From positions 124,001-188,000 of the forward strand of contig NZ_QJUI01000012.1 in NCBI RefSeq assembly GCF_004327285.1: a stretch of DNA of 64,000 nt, in the 5' to 3' direction. The stretch is from Phytopseudomonas daroniae. GTDB taxonomy: Bacteria; Pseudomonadota; Gammaproteobacteria; Pseudomonadales; Pseudomonadaceae. Both the position numbers and the translations under genes were made by a program. The notes under the pieces were generated by a model. It had not been told where the DNA came from and made no database searches. It saw only the letters and a program-made list of their open reading frames with translations. Positions 7,238 to 16,098 of the stretch are shown here, piece after piece; the stretch's first letter is position 1, and each line of letters begins with the position of its first letter.

Positions 7238-8740
7238 ATGGCGCAGAACGATTACGAAGCTGTAGATGTAGTGCTGGTCGGAGCCGGCATCATGAGCGCA
7301 ACACTGGCCGTGCTGCTCAAGGAACTCGATCCGGGCATCAAACTGGAAATCGTGGAAGCGATGGATTCCGGTGCGGTGGAAAGCTCCAACCCCTGGAACA
7401 ACGCAGGCACCGGCCACGCCGGCCTGTGCGAGCTCAACTACACACCAGAGTCCGCGGACGGTTCCATCGACATCAAGAAGGCGGTGAGCATCAACGCCCA
7501 GTTCGAGGAATCCAAGCAGTTCTGGGCTTACCTGGTCAAGAAAGGCACCTTTGGCTCGCCCAAGACCTTTATCAACTCGGTTCCACACCTCAGCTTCGTT
7601 CGCGGCCAGGAAGGCATCGATTACCTGAAGAAGCGCTTCGAGGCCCTGCGTGTACACCATGCCTTCGAAGACATGGTGTACAGCGAAGACCGCGACACCA
7701 TGGCTCAGTGGATGCCACTGATGATGCCGGGTCGCAGCCCCGATGAGCCTATTGCAGCGACCCGCGTGGCCAATGGCACCGATATCAACTTCGGCGCGCT
7801 GACCAAGAGCCTGCTGGATTACCTGGCGCTACAGGGCAATGCACGCGTGACCTGCAGCCAGAAGGTCACAGACCTGACTCGCAACGAGCAAGGCTGGCGC
7901 GTGAGCACCAAGGATCAGAAGAGCGGCCACCACCGCGAGATCCAGGCCCGCTTCGTGTTCCTCGGTGCCGGCGGCGGTGCCCTGCCCCTGCTGCAGATGT
8001 CGGGGATTCCAGAAGGCAGGGGTTTCGGCGGTTTCCCGGTCAGCGGCCAGTGGCTGCGTTGCGACAACCCGGAAGTGGTCAACCAGCACCAGGCCAAGGT
8101 GTACAGCCAGGCCGCAGTGGGTTCGCCCCCCATGTCGGTTCCGCACCTGGACACCCGTATGGTCGACGGCAAGAAGTCCCTGCTGTTCGGGCCCTATGCC
8201 GGCTTCACCACCAAGTTCCTGAAGAAGGGTTCGTTCCTCGACCTGCCCATGTCGGTGCGCCTCAACAACATCGGTCCGATGCTGGCAGTGGCTCGCGACA
8301 ACTTCGACCTGACCCGCTATCTGGTCAAGGAAGTCATGCAGTCCCAGGAGCAGCGCCTCAACACGCTGCGCGGCTTCTACCCGGAAGCCAAGGCCAGCGA
8401 CTGGCGCCTGGAGATCGCCGGCCAGCGCGTGCAGATCATCAAGAAAGATGCCAAGAAAGGCGGCATTCTGCAGTTCGGCACCGAGCTGGTGGCTGCCAAG
8501 GACGGTTCCATCGCCGCCCTGCTGGGCGCTTCCCCAGGCGCGTCGGTGACGGTCTCGATCATGCTCGACCTGATCCGTCGCTGCTTCCCCGAGCAGGCGG
8601 CTTCGGCCGAGTGGAGCAGCAAGCTGCACGAGATCTTCCCGGCACCTTCTGAGGTGCTGAGCAGCGATGCCGAGCAGTATCGTGCAGTGCAGTCGCAATC
8701 GGATGAACTGCTGCAGCTGAAAGAAACGCTGCCGGCTTGA
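7238..8740 (+). CDS. mqo: malate:quinone oxidoreductase
   Basis: A 500-residue FAD-dependent, membrane-associated enzyme that oxidises malate to oxaloacetate and passes electrons to the quinone pool; in Pseudomonas it is the main malate-oxidising enzyme of the TCA cycle. The N-terminal FAD loop is [19 protein letters not shown] (13-31). Family blocks include [20 protein letters not shown] and, near the C-terminus, [18 protein letters not shown]. Length is normal. A GTG two codons upstream is less likely, because TTGGAGA sits at the right distance from the ATG. It is monocistronic, ending at a strong terminator. Pseudomonads often carry two mqo copies; which one this is cannot be decided from this window. 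Confidence 0.96.
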   Translation: MAQNDYEAVDVVLVGAGIMSATLAVLLKELDPGIKLEIVEAMDSGAVESSNPWNNAGTGHAGLCELNYTPESADGSIDIKKAVSINAQFEESKQFWAYLVKKGTFGSPKTFINSVPHLSFVRGQEGIDYLKKRFEALRVHHAFEDMVYSEDRDTMAQWMPLMMPGRSPDEPIAATRVANGTDINFGALTKSLLDYLALQGNARVTCSQKVTDLTRNEQGWRVSTKDQKSGHHREIQARFVFLGAGGGALPLLQMSGIPEGRGFGGFPVSGQWLRCDNPEVVNQHQAKVYSQAAVGSPPMSVPHLDTRMVDGKKSLLFGPYAGFTTKFLKKGSFLDLPMSVRLNNIGPMLAVARDNFDLTRYLVKEVMQSQEQRLNTLRGFYPEAKASDWRLEIAGQRVQIIKKDAKKGGILQFGTELVAAKDGSIAALLGASPGASVTVSIMLDLIRRCFPEQAASAEWSSKLHEIFPAPSEVLSSDAEQYRAVQSQSDELLQLKETLPA

Positions 8741-8760
8741 TCATCCAAGCGTGAAAATGA

Positions 8761-8788
8761 AACGGCGCCTGCTCAGGCGCCGTTTTTT
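8761..8788 (+). terminator. rho-independent terminator after mqo
   Basis: Hairpin AACGGCGCCTG / CAGGCGCCGTT closed by a CT centre and followed directly by a run of seven T, 20 bases after the mqo stop. Confidence 0.92.
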
Positions 8789-8790
8789 TG

Positions 8791-8863
8791 TGCCCCGCCA
8801 TCCCTGGCGGGCACCCTGCGGGCCGTCGCAAGCGACGTCAAAAATCGCTCCCGGCGATTTTTT
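8791..8863. repeat. 73-bp structured intergenic repeat, copy 1
   Basis: A 73-base element with three hairpins: TGCCCCGCCA/TGGCGGGCA around TCCC, CGTCGC-AA-GCGACG, and AAAAATCGC/GCGATTTTT around TCCCG. A near-identical copy lies at 16024-16096 and differs at only a few positions, several of which are paired changes that keep the stems. Both copies start just after a terminator. The last hairpin looks like a terminator in both directions. Confidence 0.8.
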
Positions 8864-8945
8864 GCCCGCTCATTTATGAAAGCACCCTTCCCCAAGCGAA
8901 CAGAGCTGCTGCGAAAGTACGCTCCCAGGAAGCGCGCCGCCCAAT

Positions 8946-8975
8946 AAAAATGCCAGTCAGCAAAGCTGACTGGCA
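8946..8975 (-). terminator. rho-independent terminator after rpoS
   Basis: On the minus strand, TGCCAGTCAGC pairs with GCTGACTGGCA around a three-base loop and is followed by a T tract. It lies 20 bases beyond the rpoS stop codon and ends the nlpD-rpoS transcript. Confidence 0.92.
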
Positions 8976-8994
8976 CACGGCTGGCAGGCCGGGG

Positions 8995-10005
8995 TTACTG
9001 GAACAGGGAGTCGGCAGAAAGGCCGTTCTTCTCGAGGATCTCGCGCAGGCGTTTGAGTGCTTCTACCTGGATCTGCCGCACGCGCTCACGGGTCAGGCCT
9101 ATTTCCTGGCCAACCTCTTCGAGCGTGCAACTTTCGTGTCCACGCAAGCCGAAACGGCGTACCACCACCTCACGCTGTTTGTCGGTCAACTCCGAAAGCC
9201 ACTGATCAATGCTTTGGGAAAGGTCGTCATCCTGCAGCAACTCACAAGGGTCGGTGGGTCGATCATCGGTGAGCGTATCGAGCAACGTCTTGTCGGAATC
9301 CGGGCCAAGCGACACGTCCACGGACGATACGCGCTCGTTCAGGCCAAGCATGCGCTTGACTTCGCCCACCGGTTTTTCCAGCAGGTTGGCGATTTCTTCG
9401 GGGGAGGGTTCGTGATCGAGCTTCTGGGTCAATTCCCGCGCGGCGCGCAGGTAGACGTTGAGCTCCTTGACCACATGGATGGGCAGGCGAATGGTGCGGG
9501 TCTGATTCATGATGGCCCGCTCGATGGTCTGCCGAATCCACCAGGTGGCGTAGGTGGAAAAACGGAAACCACGTTCGGGGTCGAATTTTTCAACGGCCCG
9601 AATCAGACCGAGGTTGCCCTCTTCGATCAGATCCAGCAGCGAGAGCCCGCGGTTGACGTAGCGCCTGGCGATCTTGACCACCAGCCGCAGGTTGCTCTCG
9701 ATCATGCGCTTGCGGCCGGCAGGATCCCCCTTCTGCGCGAGACGCGCGAAGAACACTTCCTCTTCCGGAGTGAGCAGGGGAGAAAAACCGATTTCGTTGA
9801 GATAAAGCTGAGTGGCGTCGAGCGCCCGGGTGTAGTCGATGTACTTGTGCTGCTTGCTGCCGGTGGATTGCTTGGCTTTACTGCGCGCAGCGGTCTTTGC
9901 ACCTGCCTGCTCGCCAGCCCCATCGTCCAGATCGATGTCAGGCTCCATCAGGAGCACTTCATCGTCGATGTCAAACTCCGGCGCTTCTTTGGTCTTGAGT
10001 GCCAT
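8995..10005 (-). CDS. rpoS: RNA polymerase sigma factor RpoS (sigma-38)
   Basis: The 336-residue stationary-phase and general stress sigma factor. Region 1.2 begins at [11 protein letters not shown]. Region 2 has the -10 recognition and core-binding block [20 protein letters not shown]. Region 3 follows, and region 4 has the helix-turn-helix [19 protein letters not shown]. The start is at [11 protein letters not shown], which matches pseudomonad RpoS, rather than 12 codons upstream. It is the last gene of the surE-pcm-DUF368-nlpD-rpoS string; by analogy, a main rpoS promoter should lie within nlpD. Unlike the arrangement I know from P. aeruginosa, rsmZ and fdxA do not follow it. Confidence 0.98.
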   Translation of the reverse strand: MALKTKEAPEFDIDDEVLLMEPDIDLDDGAGEQAGAKTAARSKAKQSTGSKQHKYIDYTRALDATQLYLNEIGFSPLLTPEEEVFFARLAQKGDPAGRKRMIESNLRLVVKIARRYVNRGLSLLDLIEEGNLGLIRAVEKFDPERGFRFSTYATWWIRQTIERAIMNQTRTIRLPIHVVKELNVYLRAARELTQKLDHEPSPEEIANLLEKPVGEVKRMLGLNERVSSVDVSLGPDSDKTLLDTLTDDRPTDPCELLQDDDLSQSIDQWLSELTDKQREVVVRRFGLRGHESCTLEEVGQEIGLTRERVRQIQVEALKRLREILEKNGLSADSLFQ

Positions 10006-10115
10006 TTTATCGTTCCGTCCCTTGCTGAGTTCGACCAGCAAGCCCCGATGTCGCCTCTATCCTTGGCTACATCCGAGCCCGTCCATCCCACATGAGGGAA
10101 CAGACGAGCGACAAA

Positions 10116-10973
10116 TCAACGGCGTGGCAGGTATTGCATTGGATCTACAGGCTTACCCTGGCGACGAATCTCGAAGTGAAGCTTCACCCGGTCAGTTCCT
10201 GTGGAACCCATCTCGGCAATCTGCTGCCCGACTTTGACCTGCTGCCCCTCCTTTACCAACAGCCTGCGGTTGTGGCCGTAGGCACTCACGTAGGTATCGC
10301 TGTGTTTGATGATCACTAACTCGCCGTAGCCCCGTAAACCACTCCCGGCGTAGACCACTGAGCCACCAGACGCAGCTAAAACAGGCTGTCCCAATTCACC
10401 GGCGATATCAATGCCTTTATTCAAACTACCGTTTGAAGAAAATCGGCCGATAATCGCACCATTGGCAGGCCATGCCCAGCCCGTGGCGGAACGCTGTACC
10501 GTCTGCACGGGCGTGGTCGCCGGCGTTACCACCACCGGAGTGGCAGGCTGCGTAGTGGTCTGCGCGGGAGGCGCCTGAACCGGAGTGGAAGGACGGCTCG
10601 GCGTAGTCACCACGGGAGCTGTGACGGTAGGCCTGGAAGCGACAGCAGGTCTGCTGGGGGCGCCCCGATCGAAACGTATCACCTGCCCGACACGGATCAG
10701 GTAGGGAGCGGCGATGCCGTTATGCGAGGCCAGGGCCTTCCAGTCCCAGCCGTAACGAAAGGCGATGGAATAAAGTGTGTCACCGCGTTGCACACGGTAC
10801 TGACCGGACGTAACCGGCTGGCGCTGTGCCGCAGCGCTGTTGCGATCGACCACCTGCACGCCACCGGAAGGTGAGCTGGCGCAACCGGCCAGCAACGTGC
10901 CGATCATTGCCAGGGCCAGCAGGTTACGTAGCGTGCCCGAGGAACAGCGCCCTTGATTGGCTGTGAAACTCAC
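10116..10973 (-). CDS. nlpD: NlpD-type lipoprotein (LysM + degenerate M23), amidase activator
   Basis: A 285-residue outer-membrane lipoprotein that activates the cell-division amidase AmiC/AmiB in related bacteria. The signal peptide ends in LLAGC. A LysM peptidoglycan-binding module follows (YRVQRGDTLYSIAFRYGWDW), then a Pro/Thr/Val-rich linker with TTPSRP- and TTTQPA-type repeats, and a C-terminal M23 domain. The M23 metal site is broken: the usual HxxxD reads NKGID, and the HxH reads KLH. This agrees with NlpD being a regulator rather than an enzyme. The start is a GTG with AGGGAGA upstream. rpoS follows 110 bases on. Confidence 0.94.
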   Translation of the reverse strand: MSFTANQGRCSSGTLRNLLALAMIGTLLAGCASSPSGGVQVVDRNSAAAQRQPVTSGQYRVQRGDTLYSIAFRYGWDWKALASHNGIAAPYLIRVGQVIRFDRGAPSRPAVASRPTVTAPVVTTPSRPSTPVQAPPAQTTTQPATPVVVTPATTPVQTVQRSATGWAWPANGAIIGRFSSNGSLNKGIDIAGELGQPVLAASGGSVVYAGSGLRGYGELVIIKHSDTYVSAYGHNRRLLVKEGQQVKVGQQIAEMGSTGTDRVKLHFEIRRQGKPVDPMQYLPRR

Positions 10974-11015
10974 CCGTATCTCCCTTGCAGACGGCCAGTA
11001 ACAAACGCCGGAACG

Positions 11016-11945
11016 TCAGACATCTTTCAACTGACGGCGGCGCGCCAGCCATTCCACACCCAGCACCAGTACGATGGCACAGCAGCTCAAAGCGATGGCC
11101 AGCAACAATTGCGCATCCTCACCGCTGACCTCGGTGAACTGCCATGGCAATAGATTGACCTGCTCCAACGGAAACGATTCACCATGTCGGTTGGTTTGCC
11201 AGGTCAGCGTCTGCTTCCAGGGCCACACCTTGACCAGCGAGCCGAGCATCAGGCCGGCCAGAAAGGCCATGGTCAGGTCACGCATGTGCGCCAGCAACCA
11301 GCTCAGCACCTTGGAAAAAGTCAGCAATCCCAGCACGCAACCGGCGCAGAACACCGCCAGTACCGCCATATCGAAATTCTTCACCGCCCCCAGCACGACC
11401 GGGTAGAGCCCCAGCAGCACAAGGATAAAGCTGCCGGAAATTCCCGGCAGAATCATCGCGCTGATGGCGATGGCGCCCGCGATGAATAGCATCAGCGGAT
11501 CTGCGGAAAGCTGCATGGGCACAGCCAGAGTAATCCACAGCGCAAACAACAGCCCGACGGCAAACCCTACAAATCGGTTGGTTCGCCAGGCACTCACCTC
11601 GCGCCCCACCAGGTAAACGGACACCAGCACCAGACCAAAGAAGAACGCCCACAGCAGAACCGGGTGCTCGTTCATCAGATAGCTGATGGCGCGTGCCAAG
11701 GTGAAGATACTGCTGAGGATGCCAAGTAGCACGACCAGCAGGAAACTGGCGTTACAAGCCTGCCAGGCCTGCTTGATACGCCCGCGAACGACCAGCATCA
11801 GTGCTTTGGGCATGGCAGCGAACGAGGCGAGAAGCTTGTCGTATATACCGGTGATCAGGGCAACGGTGCCGCCGGAAAAACCGGGCACCACATCGACGGC
11901 GCCCATGGCCATCCCTTTGGTATACAGCAACAAGGTTTTCTTCAT
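11016..11945 (-). CDS. DUF368 (PopT-like) polyprenyl-phosphate transporter
   Basis: A 309-residue polytopic inner-membrane protein of the DUF368 family, with the signature MGAVDVVPGFSGGTVALITG near the N-terminus and its inverted-repeat partner SAMILPGISGSFILVLLGLY in the middle. Family members (PopT) have been described as flipping undecaprenyl phosphate back across the inner membrane, recycling the lipid carrier for peptidoglycan and O-antigen synthesis. The ATG is preceded by GGAAGGATGC. It sits between pcm and nlpD, an insertion relative to the compact surE-pcm-nlpD-rpoS order I know from other pseudomonads. The carrier-recycling role fits the envelope genes elsewhere in this window; the specific assignment is by family. 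Confidence 0.85.
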   Translation of the reverse strand: MKKTLLLYTKGMAMGAVDVVPGFSGGTVALITGIYDKLLASFAAMPKALMLVVRGRIKQAWQACNASFLLVVLLGILSSIFTLARAISYLMNEHPVLLWAFFFGLVLVSVYLVGREVSAWRTNRFVGFAVGLLFALWITLAVPMQLSADPLMLFIAGAIAISAMILPGISGSFILVLLGLYPVVLGAVKNFDMAVLAVFCAGCVLGLLTFSKVLSWLLAHMRDLTMAFLAGLMLGSLVKVWPWKQTLTWQTNRHGESFPLEQVNLLPWQFTEVSGEDAQLLLAIALSCCAIVLVLGVEWLARRRQLKDV

Positions 11946-11971
11946 GCATCCTTCCGTTCGGGTGAATCAAA

Positions 11972-12607
11972 TCAGGCCAAAGGGCCGTTAAGCAGGGGCA
12001 CGAACCGTACTGCGTCGAGTATGTGCCGAGAGAAACCCTGTTCCTCGCGAATGATCAATAACAGTTGCTGAACGTCGCCTGTACCGACAGGAATCACCAG
12101 GCGCCCGCCCAGAGCCAATTGATCGAGCAATGCCTGAGGCACTTCGGATGCGGCCGCGGTCACGATAATCCCATTGTAGGGTGCCAGCGCCGGCCAGCCT
12201 TCCCAACCATCACCCCAGCGAAATACCACGTTGCGCAGACTCAGTTTGACCAGGCGTTCCTTCGCCCGTTCCTGCAATCCCTGGATACGCTCGACGGTGA
12301 ACACCCGTTCGACCAGTTGAGCCAGGATCGCGGTCTGGTAACCCGAGCCGGTACCGATCTCCAGTACCTTGTCCAGCGGCCCGGCGGCGAGCAGCAACTC
12401 GCTCATTCGCGCGACCATGTAAGGCTGCGAGATGGTCTGGTTATGGCCGATCGGCAAGGCCGTGTCTTCATAGGCACGGTGGGCCAGGGCTTCATCGACG
12501 AACAGGTGACGCGGCGTGCGGCGAATCACCTCGAGTACCTGGGCGTTGGACAGACCCTCGTCGTAGAGGCGCTGGATCAGGCGTTCGCGGGTACGCTGAG
12601 AGGTCAT
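11972..12607 (-). CDS. pcm: protein-L-isoaspartate O-methyltransferase
   Basis: A 211-residue SAM-dependent enzyme that methylates abnormal L-isoaspartyl residues so that damaged proteins can be repaired. The SAM motif is [17 protein letters not shown], with the family's QPYMVARM and [17 protein letters not shown] blocks. Start taken at [10 protein letters not shown], the form seen in Pseudomonas. An ATG 11 codons upstream (ending at 12640) overlaps the surE stop as ATGA and could be the translated start, adding [11 protein letters not shown]. It is part of the stationary-phase survival cluster with surE and rpoS. Confidence 0.94.
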   Translation of the reverse strand: MTSQRTRERLIQRLYDEGLSNAQVLEVIRRTPRHLFVDEALAHRAYEDTALPIGHNQTISQPYMVARMSELLLAAGPLDKVLEIGTGSGYQTAILAQLVERVFTVERIQGLQERAKERLVKLSLRNVVFRWGDGWEGWPALAPYNGIIVTAAASEVPQALLDQLALGGRLVIPVGTGDVQQLLLIIREEQGFSRHILDAVRFVPLLNGPLA

Positions 12608-12636
12608 GCCAATCCCGTGGCGGTCGTGCTCCCGAT

Positions 12637-13389
12637 TCATGTCAGCAGCCCCTCCAGCCAAGGTTCAAGGCGGTTCAGGCCATCCTGATAGGTACGGTCG
12701 AGCTGCAACGGTGTAACCGATACATAACCCTGCATCACGGCATGGAAGTCAGTGCCCTGAGCGCCATCCTCGACATCGCCGGCGGCGGCGATCCAGTAGC
12801 CTTCCTTGCCGCGCGGGTTGACCATTTTCACCGGCGCAGCCGCACGAGCGCGATGGCCGAGTCGGGTCAACTGCACGCCACGGATATGTTCGAGCGGCAG
12901 ATTAGGCACATTGACGTTCAAGACAGTGCGCGGCGGCAGGTCGAGATGCTCATGAGCCTCCACCAGCTTGCGGGCGAAATAGGCAGCGGTCGGCAGGTGT
13001 TCGGCCGAACGCGAAAGCAGCGAGAACGCGAATGCCGGACGAGCCAGAAAACGGCCTTCGAGGGCCGCGGCCACAGTACCGGAATACAGCACGTCATCGC
13101 CCAGGTTGGCACCCAGGTTGATACCTGCCACCACCAGATCGGCGGCTTCGCTCAACAGGCCATTGAGTCCCAGGTGCACGCAATCGGTCGGCGTGCCATT
13201 GAGGCTGATGTAACCGTTGGCCAGGGTACACGGGTGCAGCGGGCGGTCGAGGGTCAGCGAACTGCTGGCGCCGCTCCGATCACCATCGGGTGCGATCACC
13301 GTGCAGTCGGCGTAATCGGCCAGCGCAGCGTGCAACGCGGCGAGGCCCGGTGCGGCCACGCCGTCATCGTTTGAAATCAGAATACGCAT
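12637..13389 (-). CDS. surE: 5'/3'-nucleotidase SurE
   Basis: A 250-residue survival nucleotidase that dephosphorylates nucleoside monophosphates and short polyphosphate. The metal site is ISNDDG at the N-terminus (D8, D9). Later blocks are [15 protein letters not shown] and [19 protein letters not shown], here [22 protein letters not shown]. The start at [10 protein letters not shown] is fixed by the family N-terminus. The gene begins 13 bases inside the truD end, and its own stop meets a pcm ATG, so the three are tightly coupled. Confidence 0.96.
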   Translation of the reverse strand: MRILISNDDGVAAPGLAALHAALADYADCTVIAPDGDRSGASSSLTLDRPLHPCTLANGYISLNGTPTDCVHLGLNGLLSEAADLVVAGINLGANLGDDVLYSGTVAAALEGRFLARPAFAFSLLSRSAEHLPTAAYFARKLVEAHEHLDLPPRTVLNVNVPNLPLEHIRGVQLTRLGHRARAAAPVKMVNPRGKEGYWIAAAGDVEDGAQGTDFHAVMQGYVSVTPLQLDRTYQDGLNRLEPWLEGLLT

Positions 13390-14435
13390 GGGTTGTCCGT
13401 CTGCCCTGCAGGCAAAAGGTCGACGATTTCGCGCACCAGTGCGGTGGCGAAACATCCAGCCGGCAGGACGAATTCCAGTTGCAGAATGTCAGGCTCGGGA
13501 TAATGCCACGTCAAACCGCTAATGGGGAGGCGCAGGATACGCCGTTCGTGCGCCATGCCCGCTTCTGCCAACCATGCAGCCAACTGCTCCTCGGCATCGG
13601 CAATGCCCTGTTCCAGTACTTGAGTGGCTTCACCTGCCGGAGACTTGCCCTCGCCCCACAGCGGCCCGGTTGGGTGCAAATCCAGCTGAGCCAGCCGTGG
13701 ATCCTGGCATTCAGCTTCGCCGGCGGCGAAGAAACTGCGGCTGTCGGTGAACGCCAGCAGGTCGCCGGGCAAGGCCTGCTTCCAGGTACCGGCGGCGACA
13801 CGCTCGGCCAGCACTCGATTGAAAATGAAGCTGCGCGCGGCGGACAACACCCGCGAACGCACATTGCGCTTCTCGGGCAGTTCCTTGCGCTCGGCAAAAT
13901 GCCGGGCGTGGGCGACGTTGCCCCCTTCGAAGCCGAAACGCTGAGCGCCGTAGTAATTGGGAATGCCCTGGGCCACGATGCGCTGCAGCCGCTCGTCCAG
14001 CCTGGTGTGATCGGCCTGCAACCGGATCAGACGCAGGGTGAAGCCGTTGGCCGCATGGGCGCCGCGCTGCAGCTTGCGCGAGTGGCGCACCTGCCTGAGG
14101 ATGGCCAGGGTTTCATCCTGGGCCGCGCCGAGATCAGGATCGCTCTTGCCCGGCAGATGGATGCTGAACCACTGGCGAGTCAGCGCCTGGCGATCCTTCA
14201 AGCCCGCATAACTGATCATCCGCACGGGCACGCCCGCGGCACGCGCCAGGCGACGCGCGGCATCCTCGGTATTCAGGCCACGCTTTTCGACCCACAGCCA
14301 CAGGTGCTCGCCAGCACCGGACAGCTCGATATCCAGCACTTCATCGACGTGAAAATCCTCGGCCGTGGCCTTGAGCACGGCCTGACCACAGGGTTCGCCA
14401 TGAGCGCGCGGGCCGAGCAATTCCAGTTCAGTCAT
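13377..14435 (-). CDS. truD: tRNA pseudouridine(13) synthase TruD
   Basis: A 352-residue enzyme that makes pseudouridine 13 in tRNA-Glu. The catalytic aspartate is D81 in the motif YAGLKDRQA. The insertion (TRUD) domain follows in the middle of the protein, with [19 protein letters not shown]. Length matches the family. The start overlaps the ispF stop by four bases (ATGA). It lies in the conserved ispF-truD-surE-pcm order. Confidence 0.96.
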   Translation of the reverse strand: MTELELLGPRAHGEPCGQAVLKATAEDFHVDEVLDIELSGAGEHLWLWVEKRGLNTEDAARRLARAAGVPVRMISYAGLKDRQALTRQWFSIHLPGKSDPDLGAAQDETLAILRQVRHSRKLQRGAHAANGFTLRLIRLQADHTRLDERLQRIVAQGIPNYYGAQRFGFEGGNVAHARHFAERKELPEKRNVRSRVLSAARSFIFNRVLAERVAAGTWKQALPGDLLAFTDSRSFFAAGEAECQDPRLAQLDLHPTGPLWGEGKSPAGEATQVLEQGIADAEEQLAAWLAEAGMAHERRILRLPISGLTWHYPEPDILQLEFVLPAGCFATALVREIVDLLPAGQTDNPCVF

Positions 14436-14905
14436 GCGCTGACCAGCAAGGCGACCGCGTGCACGGCAATACCTTCCTCACGGCCGACGAAACCCAGTTT
14501 TTCCGTGGTGGTGGCCTTGACGTTGACCTGATCCAGTTCGACCTGCAGATCCTCGGCGATCAGGCTGCGCATGGCCTCGATATGCGGCGCCATCTTCGGC
14601 GCCTGGGCTTCGATGGTCGCGTCGACGTTGCCGACCTTCCAGCCCTTGGCCTGTACCAGCCCCAGCACATGGCGCAGCAGTACACGGCTGTCGGCACCCT
14701 TGAAGTTCGGGTCGGTGTCCGGGAAATGCTTGCCGATATCGCCAAGCGCTACCGCACCCAGCAGCGCATCGGCCAGCGCGTGCAATACCACGTCACCATC
14801 GGAATGGGCGACCAACCCGAACCTGTGGGGAATACGCACACCGCCCAGGGTGATGAAATCCCCTTCGCCAAAACGGTGCACATCGTAACCATGGCCAATC
14901 CGCAT
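14432..14905 (-). CDS. ispF: 2-C-methyl-D-erythritol 2,4-cyclodiphosphate synthase
   Basis: A 157-residue trimeric enzyme of the MEP isoprenoid pathway that cyclises CDP-methylerythritol 2-phosphate. The zinc ligands are visible as D8 and H10 in GYDVHRFG and H42 in [15 protein letters not shown]. The C-terminus has the family [19 protein letters not shown] block. The start at [10 protein letters not shown] is fixed by the family. ispD, its partner in the pathway, is about 5 kb to the right here rather than adjacent, because the Dps, fghA-adhC-gfnR and hibernation-factor genes lie between. Confidence 0.96.
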   Translation of the reverse strand: MRIGHGYDVHRFGEGDFITLGGVRIPHRFGLVAHSDGDVVLHALADALLGAVALGDIGKHFPDTDPNFKGADSRVLLRHVLGLVQAKGWKVGNVDATIEAQAPKMAPHIEAMRSLIAEDLQVELDQVNVKATTTEKLGFVGREEGIAVHAVALLVSA

Positions 14906-15426
14906 GAGCCGGTGCCCTCGCAAAAAGGCCGATTCTACCCGAAAGAACAGTGGGAAGCGGACTTGCCCGGCCGCTGAAGCAACCAAGAAAATGACGTGCA
15001 TTCCTAGCCACCCATTTCAGAGCCCTTCATGTAGAGCAAGGACGCAGCACTCCGGCAACGGGCCGGGCGGATTTACCAGGATTTCGCAACTCGACGGCCT
15101 GCCTTACAAGGACGTGCCGCTCATCACGGTCAACCGTTAGATCGCTAAAGCGCTGCAGCACTGCGTGCTCCATAGCCTGCAAGCCGAACTGCCATGAACA
15201 TGATCGACACCGCGCTGGAACAGCGCCAGATCCAGGCATTGGGCATCCGTTTCTCGGTATGCCTGGAAGACGGGCGCTGCTTTGCCGCTGCGACGTTCAA
15301 CCACTTCTCGAACCTTGCCTCGATTCACCCTTACCCGCCATCTGCGATAAAAATGTTGGAATGTTCTCGGCCTGCCGAGAGTCGACAAGAAATAGCAGAA
15401 CATTTCTATCACCCATGGAGACCATC
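14906..15426. other. 521-base intergenic region between ispF and dps
   Basis: Divergent promoter region of ispF (minus) and dps (plus). It is long for this genome. Open frames inside it, the longest 80 codons at 15194-15436, have no recognisable motif and run into the dps start in another frame; I do not call them. Upstream of dps the base composition falls (GATAAAAATG, GAACATTTCTATC at 15347-15411), which is where I would place its promoter, with GGAG ahead of the ATG. No hairpin repeat of the kinds found elsewhere in the window was seen here. Confidence 0.5.
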
Positions 15427-15972
15427 ATGGCCGTAGCACGCAAACCGACAGCAGCAAAACCCAAGTCGAAAGCAACGCAGCAAAAGCTCAAGGGCGATGG
15501 CCTTGCCATCAACACGAGCGTCGATAGCACTGCTCGTGAGAAGGTCGCCGAAGCACTGACCAAGGCGGTGGCGGACAGCTACACCCTGTATGTGAAAACC
15601 CTCGGCGTGCACTGGAACGTGCAAGGCGCCAACTTCTACGGCCTGCACAAGCTGACCGACGCCCAGTACAACGAGCTGCACCAGGCGGCCGACGAGCTCG
15701 CCGAGCGTATCCGGGCGCTGGGGAAACTGGCACCGACGGGCGCAGAAACCTTTCGTGCGCTCACCGTGATCGATAACGAGGCGCCCCATAAGCCGACCCC
15801 GCAGATGATCAAGGAGCTGGTCAAGGATAACGAGGCTGTTGCCCGGCGCATAAGCGAGTTTGCCGAGCTGGCGGAAGAGGCGGGTGATCTGTTTACCCAT
15901 GACATGCTGGTCGCGCGCATCGGTGTGCACGAGCAGAACGCCTGGATGCTGAGATCCAGCCTTGGCGAGTGA
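15427..15972 (+). CDS. dps: Dps-family DNA-binding ferritin-like protein
   Basis: A 181-residue Dps, which binds and oxidises Fe2+ and coats DNA under starvation or peroxide stress. The ferroxidase ligands are in the family pattern: H62 in GVHWNVQG, H74 in YGLHKL, D78, and the ADELAERIRALG helix. The first 22 residues carry eight lysine or arginine residues, a flexible tail of the kind that gives E. coli Dps its DNA affinity. The start at MAVARKPT is supported by GGAG upstream; a METI extension is less likely. It is a single gene with its own terminator, and its location between ispF and fghA is not the usual pseudomonad arrangement as I know it. Confidence 0.92.
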   Translation: MAVARKPTAAKPKSKATQQKLKGDGLAINTSVDSTAREKVAEALTKAVADSYTLYVKTLGVHWNVQGANFYGLHKLTDAQYNELHQAADELAERIRALGKLAPTGAETFRALTVIDNEAPHKPTPQMIKELVKDNEAVARRISEFAELAEEAGDLFTHDMLVARIGVHEQNAWMLRSSLGE

Positions 15973-15983
15973 CACGTAGCAGA

Positions 15984-16023
15984 AAAAGGGCGCTGCAGAC
16001 TGAGTCTGCAGCGCCCTTTTTTA
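15984..16023 (+). terminator. rho-independent terminator after dps
   Basis: A long hairpin, AAAAAGGGCGCTGCAGACT pairing with its complement around a short centre, followed by T residues, 12 bases beyond the dps stop. It is immediately followed by copy 2 of the 73-bp repeat. Confidence 0.92.
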
Positions 16024-16096
16024 TGGCCTGCCATCCCTGGCGGCCACCCTCCGGGCCGTCGCAAGCGACGTTAAAAATGGCTCCCGGCCATTTTTT
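16024..16096. repeat. 73-bp structured intergenic repeat, copy 2
   Basis: Second copy of the element at 8791-8863, in the same orientation. Stems are TGGCCTGCCA/TGGCGGCCA, CGTCGC-AA-GCGACG and AAAAATGGC/GCCATTTTT. Relative to copy 1, the outer stem and the last stem each show a C-to-G change matched by a G-to-C change opposite. The last hairpin ends three bases before the fghA stop codon and probably terminates fghA. Confidence 0.8.
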
Positions 16097-16098
16097 AT

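Noticed and set aside
8864..8994. RsmZ small RNA downstream of rpoS
   Set aside because: The minus-strand sequence has only scattered GGA and no series of GGA-loop hairpins; not supportable.
10116..10973. Active M23 endopeptidase
   Set aside because: The His of HxxxD and the first His of HxH are missing, so the NlpD domain is regulatory.
15194..15436. 80-codon plus-strand frame before dps
   Set aside because: No recognised motif, poor start context and overlap with the dps start in another frame; could be a remnant but cannot be supported as a gene.
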